Source of the DNA: Verrucomicrobiaceae bacterium
Lineage (GTDB): Bacteria; Verrucomicrobiota; Verrucomicrobiia; Verrucomicrobiales; Verrucomicrobiaceae
Reading direction: 5' to 3'
Assembly (NCBI GenBank): GCA_019694165.1
Contig: JAIBCL010000015.1
Coordinates: 1 to 64,000, forward strand
Length of the DNA stretch: 64,000 nucleotides
Every line of letters starts with the position of its first letter. Within the stretch, counting starts at the first letter, position 1. This document shows positions 1-9,002 of the stretch, piece by piece. The notes under the pieces are model-generated. The model was given only the letters and a program-made list of their open reading frames with translations, did not search any database and was not told the DNA's origin. A program made the translations under genes and the position numbers.

Positions 1-265
1 CTCCGGCACCACCAGCGCCGGTGACTTCGAGTGTGGCGAGAGCCGGGATGGTGGCGAACGTGGTGCCGTCCTCCGAATCCTCCAGCGTCACGATGGCCTT
101 CTTGGTGTCGGCCAGCGAAGGAAGCGCAGGCAGCGCGAGTTCCACCTCGAAGTGGCACTCGTGCGGAGGCTTCTGGGTGAGGTTGATTGGACTGGTTGTG
201 GCAGTCGCTCCTGCGGCGGGCAGGGCGACCGAGTAGATCAGTTCAGCGTCTTTCAGGGCGTGCAT
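1..265 (-). CDS. Partial phage virion protein, possibly capsid cement/decoration protein
   Basis: The frame is open from an ATG at 265 to the window edge, giving 88 codons without a stop; the C-terminus lies outside. The N-terminus begins MHALKDAELIYSVALP and is followed by Ala/Thr-rich sequence with beta-like character. It lies 39 bp downstream of the major capsid gene on the same strand, where several head modules (for example Bbp16 next to Bbp17) keep a capsid cement protein. The function comes from position and general composition only; no motif proves it. Confidence 0.5.
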   Translation of the reverse strand, partial: MHALKDAELIYSVALPAAGATATTSPINLTQKPPHECHFEVELALPALPSLADTKKAIVTLEDSEDGTTFATIPALATLEVTGAGGAG

Positions 266-304
266 GATGAGAAGAGGGATGATTGTGTTTGATGATGAGC
301 TGGA

Positions 305-1213
305 TCACGCCTCGTCGTTGGCGATCGAGGACGTGCGGATGATCGGGATGCCTTCCCACTCGGTTGGCAGAGGGGCCGGTGTGCCGTTGGCGGTGGTGGC
401 CGTGCGGCTGTTGCGGAGCTGCTCACGCGAGCGACCGTTCATGAAAATGTGAGTCGGCTCGAACCCGAAGTCCGTGAACTTCTCGTAAGCCGCATACAGG
501 ATGGAATCGTTGAGCATCTTTTTGCCCGTGCCGGATTCCTCCACGTTCTTGACGCGCACGGCGCAGTTCTTGTTGGCCAGGCGCATGCCCACACGACCCG
601 TCATCCAGTTGGTGTAGGCCTTGTAGGGGTTGCCGTCGGCATCGTAAACCGTCTCCAGCTCCCAGGTGTCCTGAAGGCGGATGGTCTGGTTGTTGCCGAA
701 GAGGAACTCCAGGCACTCGCGACCGAGACGCAGGAACCACACCGATGTCTTGCTGGCGGAACCGCCCGCATCAACGAGGTGCGCCGCATCGGCCTTGGCC
801 TGGGCGAGCAGTCCGGGGAAGCCCTTCGCGTCGTTGCCGGTGCCGTAGTAGAACTGCGAGCCGATGTACTGCATCGCGGCTTCGATCACACCGGAGGCGT
901 GGTTTTCGAGCAGCCTGCCCTTGTCGCGTGCGCCATCCACGATCTGCGCATCCACGGCGATCTGATGGTCGAGGATGTGAGTCTGGAACGTGCGAGTTTC
1001 GTAGCTCGACTTGGAGCGCGGCACGCCTTCGTTGGCATTGCGGAAGCGGACCGATGGAAGCCCGGTGCGCACGGTGAGTTCCATCGTGGTGCCGGTGATG
1101 GTGTCGGCGGGCACGACGCGAAGCTCAGGCGCGAGCTTGACGACTTCCTCAATGAGGGGATAGCCGATTCCGGCATCGAGCTTGGCGAGATCAAGAAGTG
1201 TGGGGACGGACAT
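305..1213 (-). CDS. Phage major capsid protein
   Basis: This 302-residue protein would form the phage head shell. It starts MSVPTLLDLAKLD and has the Asn/Gly-rich, mixed alpha/beta look of HK97-fold capsid proteins. It lacks the long N-terminal delta domain found in self-scaffolded types, which fits the separate scaffold-like segment in the upstream protease. The gene lies directly downstream of the S49 protease (24 bp gap) and upstream of a cement-like gene, the standard head order. It resembles the Bbp17-type capsids of podoviruses by context and length; the exact family is not certain. Confidence 0.75.
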   Translation of the reverse strand: MSVPTLLDLAKLDAGIGYPLIEEVVKLAPELRVVPADTITGTTMELTVRTGLPSVRFRNANEGVPRSKSSYETRTFQTHILDHQIAVDAQIVDGARDKGRLLENHASGVIEAAMQYIGSQFYYGTGNDAKGFPGLLAQAKADAAHLVDAGGSASKTSVWFLRLGRECLEFLFGNNQTIRLQDTWELETVYDADGNPYKAYTNWMTGRVGMRLANKNCAVRVKNVEESGTGKKMLNDSILYAAYEKFTDFGFEPTHIFMNGRSREQLRNSRTATTANGTPAPLPTEWEGIPIIRTSSIANDEA

Positions 1214-1237
1214 GATGTTTGAGGGAGGAGCTGAGGG

Positions 1238-2512
1238 TTAGCGTTGAGTTTGAAACTGGCGGTTCCACGCGGCGGCTGGTGACTGCGGCTGCTGGGGTTG
1301 CTGATCTCCCGCTGGCGTGATGCGTGCGGGAACCGGGCTGCCCATCTCGGCGGCGATCTGCGCGGCCTTGATGGCGGCGCGCTTGTCGATGTCCTGCTCG
1401 CGGCTGCGGAGTTCGGTGATCTGCGCTTCGAGTTCTTTGTTGCGCAACGAAGAGCGTTCGATGTCGGCCAGGGATGCGGTCAGCTTCGCGTTCAGATCTT
1501 CGCGCTCGGTTTTGAACTCAGAGCGCAAGGCTTCGAGTGCGGTCTCGGTTTGCTGACCGGATGTCCGAGCCGCCTCGAGCTGGGCGGAGGCGTCGGCCAT
1601 CAGGGATTCGTGCGCCTTGGCATCGGCTTCAAGGGATTGAACGCGAGTGAGCGCTTCAGCGAGCTGGTCGTCGAGTGTCTTCATTGACCGTGCGGCGGTG
1701 TCAACTCGCGACGGGCGCAGGTTGCGCAGGCGTGAGATCACCTCGTCACGATTCCTGGCCGTGCCCGCGAGATTGAACTTCTGCGCCTGGCGCGTGCTGA
1801 ACGACTGGCCTTCCATCGCGTCGTCCGGGATGCGGCGGCCACGCGCGAGCACCGCAGCTTTGAAGTCGGCGGCGATTTCTTCGATGTCGGTCTGGATCAA
1901 CGTGCGCTGTTCGTCAGTGAGCGACACACCGGGCATGCCTGCGCTCTTGAATTTCCCGGCTGCAAAGACTTCCACCTTCAGTCCCTGATTCTTGAGCGCC
2001 TCGGAACTGTCCAGCACGGGCAGCAGCACGCCAATCGAACCCACGCGCGCACTCGGCGTGGCGTAGATGGCATCGCATTGCGAGGCGACCCAGTAGGCGG
2101 CGCTGCACATCTGCCCGGCGCTGAACGCATAGACAGGTTTGGTCCGGGTCGCATCGGCCACAGCCTGCGCGAGTTCGGGCGTGCCGTTCACAGTGCCGCC
2201 CGGAGAATCCACATCCAGCAAGAGCGCCTTCACATCCTCGCGTGCCGAGGCTTCCGCGATTGCACTCATCACCTGCTCGCTGTTCGTGGCACCGAAGAGC
2301 AGCGAGGAGATCAGGTCCGGTTTCCTGATGAGCGGGCCGTGGAGCCGGATGATGCCAACGCCATCCTCAACCGAAAGCAACGCATTGGTAGCGCGCTCGG
2401 GTGGCGAACTCCTGCCATCAAAGAAAGCAATGGCCTGCGATGCCATCGCGGTGAGAGCATCGGAGGTGATGAGCCAGGGTTGGCGGGAGAGAACAAAATC
2501 GAGGGCGTTCAC
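1238..2512 (-). CDS. Head maturation protease (peptidase S49) fused to a coiled-coil scaffold-like domain
   Basis: This 424-residue protein has an S49 (SppA/lambda gpC-like) peptidase at about residues 45-260. The motif DVDSPGGTV is near 100-108, the likely nucleophile is Ser137 in MCSAAYW, and the likely general base is Lys187 in AGKFKSAG. From about residue 275 to 390 the sequence is a long Glu/Lys/Ala-rich coiled coil, followed by a Pro/Gln-rich tail. That layout matches lambda C with the Nu3 scaffold at its C-terminus: the protein would both scaffold the procapsid and cleave it during maturation. It sits between portal and major capsid genes, as expected. A near-palindrome TTTGTTGCGCAACGAA lies inside the coiled-coil coding region. 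Confidence 0.88.
   Translation of the reverse strand: MNALDFVLSRQPWLITSDALTAMASQAIAFFDGRSSPPERATNALLSVEDGVGIIRLHGPLIRKPDLISSLLFGATNSEQVMSAIAEASAREDVKALLLDVDSPGGTVNGTPELAQAVADATRTKPVYAFSAGQMCSAAYWVASQCDAIYATPSARVGSIGVLLPVLDSSEALKNQGLKVEVFAAGKFKSAGMPGVSLTDEQRTLIQTDIEEIAADFKAAVLARGRRIPDDAMEGQSFSTRQAQKFNLAGTARNRDEVISRLRNLRPSRVDTAARSMKTLDDQLAEALTRVQSLEADAKAHESLMADASAQLEAARTSGQQTETALEALRSEFKTEREDLNAKLTASLADIERSSLRNKELEAQITELRSREQDIDKRAAIKAAQIAAEMGSPVPARITPAGDQQPQQPQSPAAAWNRQFQTQR
1436..1451. repeat. Dispersed palindrome, imperfect copy of TTCGTTGCGCAACGAA
   Basis: The site reads TTTGTTGCGCAACGAA, one base from the perfect palindrome found at three other places. It lies inside the capsid protease gene. 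Confidence 0.6.
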
Positions 2513-2537
2513 GCCCCTGGGCGGATGTCAACGTCGC

Positions 2538-2864
2538 CTATTTCGTCTGCGGTGAACTCGATCCATCTGATGGAGTGGCAGGCAGGTGTCCGCCACCGAT
2601 CACCTGATAAAGATCACACAGGGTGCTCGCCGCCTCGCTCGCTGAGGCATACCAGGCGGGTTGCAGTACACATGCTGGATGTTCGAGAACATACTCCTGG
2701 AGAATTTGCGAAACCAAATGAAGACGGTCCAGAAGCTCGTGGCAGCCGAACGAACCCAATTTGTAATCAGACGGGTTCTCAATCTCCTTCAATAACTCCT
2801 GCCGGTGTTGTTCATATTCGACTGCGTCAGATGGATCAATCATGGCGGATGGGGTAATACTCAC
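2538..2864 (-). CDS. Conserved hypothetical protein in phage head module
   Basis: A small acidic helical protein of 108 residues if it starts at the GTG at 2864, or 101 if at the ATG at 2843. It has Glu/His/Leu-rich amphipathic helices and no signal peptide or membrane segment. It lies between portal and protease genes, where lambda-like phages often have a small head-completion or regulatory protein. I do not recognise the family. Confidence 0.55.
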   Translation of the reverse strand: MSITPSAMIDPSDAVEYEQHRQELLKEIENPSDYKLGSFGCHELLDRLHLVSQILQEYVLEHPACVLQPAWYASASEAASTLCDLYQVIGGGHLPATPSDGSSSPQTK

Positions 2865-2909
2865 AACTTCCGCGATTCACTCTGAGATGGCAAGCAGGCA
2901 GGCGTTGTC

Positions 2910-4364
2910 TCACTCGCTTTTCACATTGGTTACGGGGCTTTGCACTTCCGGTGGGCCGGACACTTGTGGTTGTGAGCTGGATGGCTTCCAAAGCATGTCC
3001 ACTGGCACGCCGTGCCTGTTCGCCGTCTCGATGATCATCTTCGCGTCTCGCGCACGACGTTCGAGTTCCTCGCCGAAATCAGCACCCAGCTCCTCGTAGT
3101 GGTCGCTGATGGTTTTGAGGCCCATCTCCACGTCCGCCCGGTTTTGCTGCGCCTCGCGCCCTGCGTCCACTGTGATCCTGCGTGGAGTGACACAACTAAT
3201 CTTCCACCAGTTCGCCATCGGCGGCAGTTCGCCTCGATCAATGGCATCACCGATCACGTAGAACCACACGGGCTTGAGCAATCGCTGGATGAGGATCATC
3301 TGACGGAACGAAAACCTGCGATCCGCTTTCGCCACCACCAGGCGCACGCCGGCTCCGCCAATCTTTGACGAATCCGCCGCGAACTCATAAGGCAGCACAC
3401 CGAGTGCAGAATCGCGACGCAGATGTTCCAGGAAACCAGTGAACGTGGGACTCGGGCGCTTCGGCTCGAAGGAGTCGAGCGATTCATTCGGCTTGAGCGC
3501 CACCATCTTGCCGCCCGTGATCTTTTGCAGCGACGTGGCATCGCTGGCTGCGGGCTCCTCCGGCGCGCCCCGGATCGAGAAGTCGCCTTCTTCGTCCAAC
3601 TGCCCCGCTTCGGTTTTGAGAACACGCGTCACATCGCAGTTGTCCTTCACCGCGTGCTTCTCCAGTGCAATGAGTTCCATCTCATCAAGGATGTGATTGA
3701 TGGAATGCTGGATGGGAGGCGCGTGGCGAACGGCGGTGGCCTGCTCCGGCTCGAACACATGCAGCATGTTTGCCGCCGCCACATCGCGTGTGCCGCCGTC
3801 CTCGATCAACCGGTAGGCGGTTGGAGCGCCGTATTCGTCAAAGAGGATGCCATGATTGAGATTGAGCGCGATGTTGGAGTCGCCGACGCGATGCGATTCA
3901 ATCAATTGCAGGGTCGGCAGTCCGAGACGATTGCGTGTCTTGAGCACGAAGTATTCACCATCCACGTCCATGCCGCGACAGACGAGCGCCTGGCATTCCT
4001 CGAAGCTGAACCGTCCGGTGATTTCGCAGCGTGCCGACCATGTACGGAAGTAGTTCTCCGCTTTGCGATTCCATTCCTGGTCATCCGACTGGGCCTGCGG
4101 ACGGATGCCGTCGCCGGTGGAGTAGATTACCATGCTCGACACCATCTCGCGCATGAAGCCTGAGTTCTTCGAGAGGTAGCGCGAGCGGCGCACCAGCTCG
4201 CGGTGGATGGACGGTGTGAGATCCAGCTTGGCATCACGCGGAGCGGAGCCCGGCACGGACCCGCGCCGTGGCGAGGCGTTGGCCGATTCATAGACGGACG
4301 ACCACGCTTTGGGCACGAGAGCCGGAGGCAGCCAGCGAACCGCCATGTTCAGAAGGGCGTTCAT
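2910..4364 (-). CDS. Phage portal protein (lambda B family)
   Basis: This 484-residue protein would form the dodecameric portal ring for DNA packaging and head-tail joining. It has the lambda-family portal pattern: an Arg-rich N-terminal helix region (RELVRRSRYLSKNSGFMREMV), the GDGIRPQ and DVDGEYFV segments, LQLIESHRVG, and a helical C-terminal third with VDAGREAQQNR. I chose the start MNALLNMAVRWL at 4364 because its ATGA overlaps the stop of the upstream gpW-like gene. An open frame continues upstream to 4451 but would overlap that gene by about 90 bp. The length is slightly shorter than lambda gpB (533). Confidence 0.9.
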   Translation of the reverse strand: MNALLNMAVRWLPPALVPKAWSSVYESANASPRRGSVPGSAPRDAKLDLTPSIHRELVRRSRYLSKNSGFMREMVSSMVIYSTGDGIRPQAQSDDQEWNRKAENYFRTWSARCEITGRFSFEECQALVCRGMDVDGEYFVLKTRNRLGLPTLQLIESHRVGDSNIALNLNHGILFDEYGAPTAYRLIEDGGTRDVAAANMLHVFEPEQATAVRHAPPIQHSINHILDEMELIALEKHAVKDNCDVTRVLKTEAGQLDEEGDFSIRGAPEEPAASDATSLQKITGGKMVALKPNESLDSFEPKRPSPTFTGFLEHLRRDSALGVLPYEFAADSSKIGGAGVRLVVAKADRRFSFRQMILIQRLLKPVWFYVIGDAIDRGELPPMANWWKISCVTPRRITVDAGREAQQNRADVEMGLKTISDHYEELGADFGEELERRARDAKMIIETANRHGVPVDMLWKPSSSQPQVSGPPEVQSPVTNVKSE

Positions 4365-4618
4365 TTGGGCAGGAAGCCGATGGAGGACTGGAAGACGCGA
4401 CGCGGCGGTCGGTAAGTGGCCGGATCGAGCGCGCGCAGGGCAAGGGCGCATTCCTCAAGCGTCTCCTTCACCGTCATGGGGAACTGCTTGGTGGCGCTGG
4501 AGCCGCTCTCGCCCCAGGACATGAGCGTCTTGCCTTCGAGGAGCATCTGCTTGGCACGCGCCTGGATGCTGACAATCTCAGCAACCGTGAATCCGACCGT
4601 GAACAAACCCTGCGCCAT
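4361..4618 (-). CDS. gpW-like head-to-tail joining protein
   Basis: An 85-residue helical protein with segments TVAEIVSIQARAKQMLLEG, SWGESGSSATKQFPM and TLEECALALRALDP, then a basic Pro/Arg-rich tail. The pattern (helix, polar beta hairpin, helix) and the place directly before the portal gene fit lambda gpW, a small plug protein bound under the portal before tail attachment. It shares a 4-bp ATGA overlap with the portal gene, so translational coupling is likely. Confidence 0.65.
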   Translation of the reverse strand: MAQGLFTVGFTVAEIVSIQARAKQMLLEGKTLMSWGESGSSATKQFPMTVKETLEECALALRALDPATYRPPRRVFQSSIGFLPK

Positions 4619-4633
4619 GTCCCGGCGCGGCTG

Positions 4634-4906
4634 TCAACGCTTCGCGTCCCTCACATCGTGTTTGATCTCATCGACCGACAGCCGGATGTAGTTCACATCG
4701 GTCTTGACCACGTCGGTGGCGCGTTCCAGCAGCCCGATCTTCACCTCGTGCGACTCGATGCGTTGGCGGTCTTCGTTGCGCAACAACTCCAGGTGACGAA
4801 GCGTGCTGGTGTGAACGCCCCAGGCCGTAGCACCGGCGACAACCAGGGACACGATTTGGACGACATGCCCAAGGCTGATCGTGGAATCGAATCGGGGCGC
4901 GGTCAT
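4634..4906 (-). CDS. Small TM plus coiled-coil protein, probable lysis accessory
   Basis: The 90-residue product has one hydrophobic segment (about residues 12-32, GHVVQIVSLVVAGATAWG) followed by a charged coiled coil (RNEDRQRIESHEVKIGLL). Its 4-bp overlap with the endolysin gene and closeness to a holin-like gene suggest a lysis role, such as an XhlA-like or holin-regulatory membrane protein. This is inference; the sequence shows only the membrane segment and coiled coil. Confidence 0.55.
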   Translation of the reverse strand: MTAPRFDSTISLGHVVQIVSLVVAGATAWGVHTSTLRHLELLRNEDRQRIESHEVKIGLLERATDVVKTDVNYIRLSVDEIKHDVRDAKR

Positions 4907-5484
4907 GAGGCAATGAGCTTGAGGATTGAGGATGGATTGATGAAACCGAGCGTGGCGAGCGATCCACGGCCCTTGAGAAAGCTCAGGCGTGTGGTGATCC
5001 AGTCACCCTCGCGATCCTTCTCCGGTGTTTCCGGGTCGAGCGAGGTGTTGGCCTCGATGGTCGCCATGCTGGAACCGCGACGCGCGGTGAAGATGCCCGC
5101 GTGGCCGTTGCTCGTTTTGCCATGACGTGCAAGCCACACGGCTCCGGTTTCAGGAGCATCGGAGAGCAGGCCGCGCGACTTGAAGTTGGCGGCGCTCGTC
5201 ACGCAGTGCGGAGTCATGACGCGCTGCCATTTGGTGATCTGCTCCGGAGCGACCCGGAGCGTTTTGAGCGCGGCGGTCACCACGCCCTCGGTGAATGCGG
5301 CGCAGTAAGCCCACCCTTCCTCCCACGGCGAAGGACGCATGAGCGAGCGTAATTCACCGGCGAGAGCAACGTCGCGCTGCGGCGTCTGCGGATTGTCCCA
5401 GTCTGCGTTGGGCTTCACTTCACGCAGACCAATGAACCGGCTCGCCTGGCGGATGATTTCGTGTCCGAGCTGTTCGGCGTTCAT
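4903..5484 (-). CDS. Phage endolysin, CHAP/NlpC-like Cys-His peptidase
   Basis: This 193-residue protein has the look of a papain-like peptidoglycan hydrolase. A conserved cysteine sits in EGWAYCAAFTEGVV, at the start of a helix. A downstream His lies in TSNGHAGIFTARRGSS, followed by TIEANTS, the usual C...H...N/E layout of CHAP-type enzymes. There is no signal peptide, so a holin would be needed for release. It overlaps the holin-like gene by 4 bp upstream and the TM protein by 4 bp downstream. The substrate bond is not visible from sequence. Confidence 0.72.
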   Translation of the reverse strand: MNAEQLGHEIIRQASRFIGLREVKPNADWDNPQTPQRDVALAGELRSLMRPSPWEEGWAYCAAFTEGVVTAALKTLRVAPEQITKWQRVMTPHCVTSAANFKSRGLLSDAPETGAVWLARHGKTSNGHAGIFTARRGSSMATIEANTSLDPETPEKDREGDWITTRLSFLKGRGSLATLGFINPSSILKLIAS

Positions 5485-5699
5485 GGCTTCCTCCAGTTGA
5501 TGCGCAGGCGGCCGTAGGCGGCGGTGACAAGACCGGCGAACTGCGCGAGATCATCCCAGTGCGCCTGCGTCCAGGTGATCATGCCCTTCACTTCATCGGC
5601 GGGGATTTCCCAACCGAAGAGATTGCCGATGGCACCGGCGGCGGAGAGGAGGACGCCGATGTAGGTGAGCTTGCCTTGCAGAGTCTGTTTGGGGTTCAT
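5481..5699 (-). CDS. Holin-like small membrane protein
   Basis: A 72-residue protein with a clear hydrophobic segment (TYIGVLLSAAGAIGNLFGW, about residues 12-30), a polar middle, a weaker second segment (AQFAGLVTAAYG) and a basic C-terminus (RLRINWRKP). Size, charge layout and the ATGA overlap with the endolysin gene support a holin or pore-forming lysis role. Sequence alone does not show pore formation. Confidence 0.6.
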   Translation of the reverse strand: MNPKQTLQGKLTYIGVLLSAAGAIGNLFGWEIPADEVKGMITWTQAHWDDLAQFAGLVTAAYGRLRINWRKP

Positions 5700-5735
5700 G
5701 CCCCGGAATGCGATGTCAATTGCACCACCTGGACC

Positions 5736-7562
5736 TCATGCATCAGCAGCGGCCTCTGCGGGCTCAGGTTCTGAATGAGCATCATGTGCCGCCTCACGCC
5801 CCACGAGCTTGAGCATCACCGCCGCAGCCACCTGCATCGACTCGCAGTCCCAGTAATGGTTGGGTCGTTTGCCGATTCGTTCCCAGAGCCACTTGCCGCC
5901 CCTGCGCACGCGCTGCTCGCTTTCCATCTGGCCGAGATAATCGTCACCGGCATCCTCGGCGATTTCCCAGGTGGGGCCGCGCTCCGGGTCCTGATTGCGG
6001 CGCAGACGCGCGAGCATGTCCTTGATGTTCAGGTTCGACCAGTAGAACACCGAGCAGCTCTGCCCGCGTCCCATCACGACCTTGCGCCGTGGCGAATAGA
6101 ACCGATGCACGGAGCGACCATCCTTGGTGCGGTGGACGTAGGTTGGGCGTTTGTCGCCCATGAGCGCGATCCATGCGCGTCTGGCGCACTCGCGATACAC
6201 GTCATAGGTGGCGTGACCAGCATCGACGAACACGAGGTTCGGATGAATCGAGAATCGTTCCTGGATTGCCGCCACCTCGTCCCATGTCGGGATCTTCTCG
6301 CACCAGACGAGCCGTGACGAACCCTCAGCGGACCAGCCGCGCGCCACCGCATAGAAATGATCCATCTGACAGTCCACGGTAAGAATGCGGAGTGGTGCCG
6401 CCGCCTGCGCCGGATCGAAGGGCGTGTCGAGGATGCGGCCCTGCTTGTCCACCGCAGCCTCGCCATCCCAGGTTTCGCCAAGGCGATAGCCGCTCGGCGT
6501 GATCTCCAGCTTGAAGTCCTCGAAGTAGTCGCGCCACGGAAGTGCGAGGCGCTTCTGGTAGAACTGGCGCATCGGTTCGATGTCGCCTTTGCGTGCAGCG
6601 GCCTTGGCGCGCAGATAAAGCTCGGCCAGTCGACCCCAGCTCATCGCGCACAGGGCGTTCCAATGAAAACCCACGTTCTCGGGTGAAGCGTTCACGTTGG
6701 CGGCCACATAGCGCCCGGTCGCATTGAGCACGCGTCTCATGCGGTCAGAATCCTCGTGGTGGTGACCACAACCTTCGCATCGCAGCGAGGCGGTTTCGCG
6801 CACACGGGCAAAGTTCCACTCTCCGGTTTCGTCGCGGGCGTCCTTGCTCCACTCCACGTTCTCCCATTTGAAGGGCTGCCGCAGGACGCACTTCGGACAC
6901 TCGAAGGTCCACTCGCGCATGTCGGTGGTTTCAAACTTGCGGTGGGTGTCGTCGTTCTCCTCGCCGCCCTGGCTCATGAAGAGGCACTTGCCCAGCCAGC
7001 CGAAGGCGGTGACACGCGCCTCGGCCTCGGCCATGTGGCCGGGAGGCCAACGCCATGTCTCATCTCCGATCAACCAGCGAATGGAGCGCCGCTGCAGATT
7101 CGTTTTGTTGTGGGCTCCAAGCACCCACAGAGTCATGCCGTTGGAGAAGTGCTTGGTGGCCGTCTTGAGCTTGTGCCGGTCGCGCGGGTAGAGGGCGGTG
7201 ACGGGCGGGCATTCGTCGAAGATGCGACCAAGGCGGCTCTCAGCCTGGTCGCGGGCGTCGTCGTCGGTTTGATCCAGCCACAACGCGGGGCCGGGAAGGT
7301 TGGCGATGATGTAACAGATGCCGATCTCACCAATCGTGGTCTTCGATGACTGGATGGAGGCGATGATCGAGACGATCCGCGCACGTGGATCGACCAGCGC
7401 TTCGAGTGGCTCCTTCAGCCAGGGCGAGTTGTCCGCGCGAAACCTGCCAGGGACGGGAGAATACGGAATCGCCTGAATTTGATCCTCCGCCCACGCCCAA
7501 GGGGGCCGGCGGTCAGGCGGACGCCAGATGTTGCGCCCCAACTCGCGAAGCACCTCACACAT
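5736..7562 (-). CDS. Phage terminase large subunit (GpA family)
   Basis: This 608-residue packaging motor has an N-terminal ATPase and a C-terminal nuclease. The deviant Walker A segment SIQSSKT is at residues 69-75, typical of lambda gpA-type terminases, and a Walker B-like segment RWLIGDETWRW lies near 155. A zinc-ribbon-like insertion with CPKC and CEGCGHHH lies at about 220-275. The RNase H-like nuclease begins with ILTVDCQMDHFY, and a C-terminal GDDYLGQMESEQR block follows. The tail is Ala/Glu-rich. It overlaps the small-subunit gene by 8 bp. The lysis cassette follows directly, which is unusual. Confidence 0.93.
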   Translation of the reverse strand: MCEVLRELGRNIWRPPDRRPPWAWAEDQIQAIPYSPVPGRFRADNSPWLKEPLEALVDPRARIVSIIASIQSSKTTIGEIGICYIIANLPGPALWLDQTDDDARDQAESRLGRIFDECPPVTALYPRDRHKLKTATKHFSNGMTLWVLGAHNKTNLQRRSIRWLIGDETWRWPPGHMAEAEARVTAFGWLGKCLFMSQGGEENDDTHRKFETTDMREWTFECPKCVLRQPFKWENVEWSKDARDETGEWNFARVRETASLRCEGCGHHHEDSDRMRRVLNATGRYVAANVNASPENVGFHWNALCAMSWGRLAELYLRAKAAARKGDIEPMRQFYQKRLALPWRDYFEDFKLEITPSGYRLGETWDGEAAVDKQGRILDTPFDPAQAAAPLRILTVDCQMDHFYAVARGWSAEGSSRLVWCEKIPTWDEVAAIQERFSIHPNLVFVDAGHATYDVYRECARRAWIALMGDKRPTYVHRTKDGRSVHRFYSPRRKVVMGRGQSCSVFYWSNLNIKDMLARLRRNQDPERGPTWEIAEDAGDDYLGQMESEQRVRRGGKWLWERIGKRPNHYWDCESMQVAAAVMLKLVGREAAHDAHSEPEPAEAAADA

Positions 7563-8160
7563 CGCCCTGATGGAGGAGAGTCAGCACTTCATCAATCGCC
7601 CGTCGGCACTCCTCTTGAATACCGGTGGCGTCGAGCCCTGAGAGAATCGGCGGAAGCTCGTTCTCGAACTTGTTGCGCAGCAAAGCCGTGACCCTTCCCG
7701 CAATGGTGGTCCATTCTTGGCGCACCTGCTCGACGGTCACATACAGTCCCTTGCGCACCGCCACCTTCAGTTCGCGCTCCTCGACTTCGGCGAGCAGTTT
7801 GCGCGCACGCAGAGCAGTCTCCTCATCCGTGGCAACCGTTGCGCCCTTGAGATCGTGACGCTTCATGAACTCGCGCCACTCGCCCACGTCATGCAGACCG
7901 TTGGGAGCGGACTGCGGGGCATCCTTGCGCTTCCGCCATCCGGTAATCGCCTGCCGGCTAACGCCGAGGATGTCGGCCAGCTCCACATAGTTGCGGGCAA
8001 ACGGCGGACCGGTGTTCTCGCCGGTGGTGCTGGCGAGGTTTTGCAGCATGGACCGCTCCGCACGGCTGAGCTTTCCACCGCCATGCACACGCTTGACCAG
8101 ATTGGTCAGATCCTTGTTCAGCAGCTTGCGCGCGATGTCCGGCGGGAGTGTGGCTTCCAT
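7555..8160 (-). CDS. Phage terminase small subunit (Nu1-like)
   Basis: The 201-residue protein would recognise the packaging site and load the large subunit. A winged helix-turn-helix resembling Nu1 is visible at about residues 57-80 (NYVELADILGVSRQAITGW). After it come helical regions (ALRARKLLAEVEERELKVAV) that fit oligomerisation, and a C-terminal part likely to bind the large subunit. It overlaps the terminase large-subunit gene by 8 bp, as terminase pairs often do. Confidence 0.82.
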   Translation of the reverse strand: MEATLPPDIARKLLNKDLTNLVKRVHGGGKLSRAERSMLQNLASTTGENTGPPFARNYVELADILGVSRQAITGWRKRKDAPQSAPNGLHDVGEWREFMKRHDLKGATVATDEETALRARKLLAEVEERELKVAVRKGLYVTVEQVRQEWTTIAGRVTALLRNKFENELPPILSGLDATGIQEECRRAIDEVLTLLHQGDV

Positions 8161-8183
8161 ACTCCGCTGGTTGCGGAGTCAAC

Positions 8184-9002
8184 TCAGGCGATCTCGATAA
8201 CACGGTCCACTCTCGGCTCGAAATACTCCGCACCACCCGTAAACACCGTCATGTTGCCCTCGCGATGCACGCCCTCCCCGTGTGTATGGCCGCAGAACAC
8301 GGTGAGCTTCGTGTTCGGGAACTTGATGCAGCCTTCACGCAACAGCCGACCCAGTGTTGGATTGCAGAAGTGTGGAAGAAACTCCGCATCCGATGGCTTG
8401 CCTTCGTGCCAGGTCGCTTCGGGCAAAGGAGGCACATGGGTCAATACGATGACGTTCTGGTACCGTGCCATCGCCTCGTTCAACGTGGCTGCAACCGCAG
8501 ATGCGAACTCGTCGGCCAGTTCGCGCATCTTCAGCCACCGCACTGGGCGTGGAAGCACAGCAAGATCACGAATGAAGCGGGAGTCATTGAGTTCCACCTC
8601 AGAGGCCGAGCCTGCACCAGCGGTTCCGTCTGCCCAACCATCCACACCCAGCAATGCGGTCGTCGGGCTCAGTTCCACCAATTCACCGCCGGTGAGCCGG
8701 CGCAGATATGGATGCATGGCCGTGGCACGCTGCACGATCTCCTCGGTTGCAGCGAACGACGAATGGTAGCGGTCATGATTGCCCAGTAGTACGAAGACCG
8801 GCTTGGTGATGGTGTTTCCGATCCGTCGGAGATCCTGCTCAAGATTGCTACCATCCGAGATGTCTCCCGTGATGGCGAAGGCATCCGCCTCGATACCGGC
8901 GATACGTTCAATGAACGCCTGGCGAGCAGCGGGCTTCAGAAAGTTCATATGCCAGTCGGTGCCCCAAGCCAGCCTTCTGACAGGAATGGAGAGATGCGTC
9001 AT
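8184..9002 (-). CDS. Calcineurin-like metallophosphoesterase
   Basis: The 272-residue protein carries the full metallophosphoesterase set: DWH near residue 16, GDISD near 47, GNHD near 75, a mid-chain THVPP histidine and the C-terminal GHTH. It would bind two metal ions and hydrolyse phosphomono- or phosphodiesters; the substrate is unknown. It is transcribed just ahead of the terminase genes and overlaps the XRE gene by 4 bp. Phages use such enzymes for DNA-end processing, nucleotide metabolism or counter-defence, and the sequence does not decide among these. Confidence 0.85.
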   Translation of the reverse strand: MTHLSIPVRRLAWGTDWHMNFLKPAARQAFIERIAGIEADAFAITGDISDGSNLEQDLRRIGNTITKPVFVLLGNHDRYHSSFAATEEIVQRATAMHPYLRRLTGGELVELSPTTALLGVDGWADGTAGAGSASEVELNDSRFIRDLAVLPRPVRWLKMRELADEFASAVAATLNEAMARYQNVIVLTHVPPLPEATWHEGKPSDAEFLPHFCNPTLGRLLREGCIKFPNTKLTVFCGHTHGEGVHREGNMTVFTGGAEYFEPRVDRVIEIA

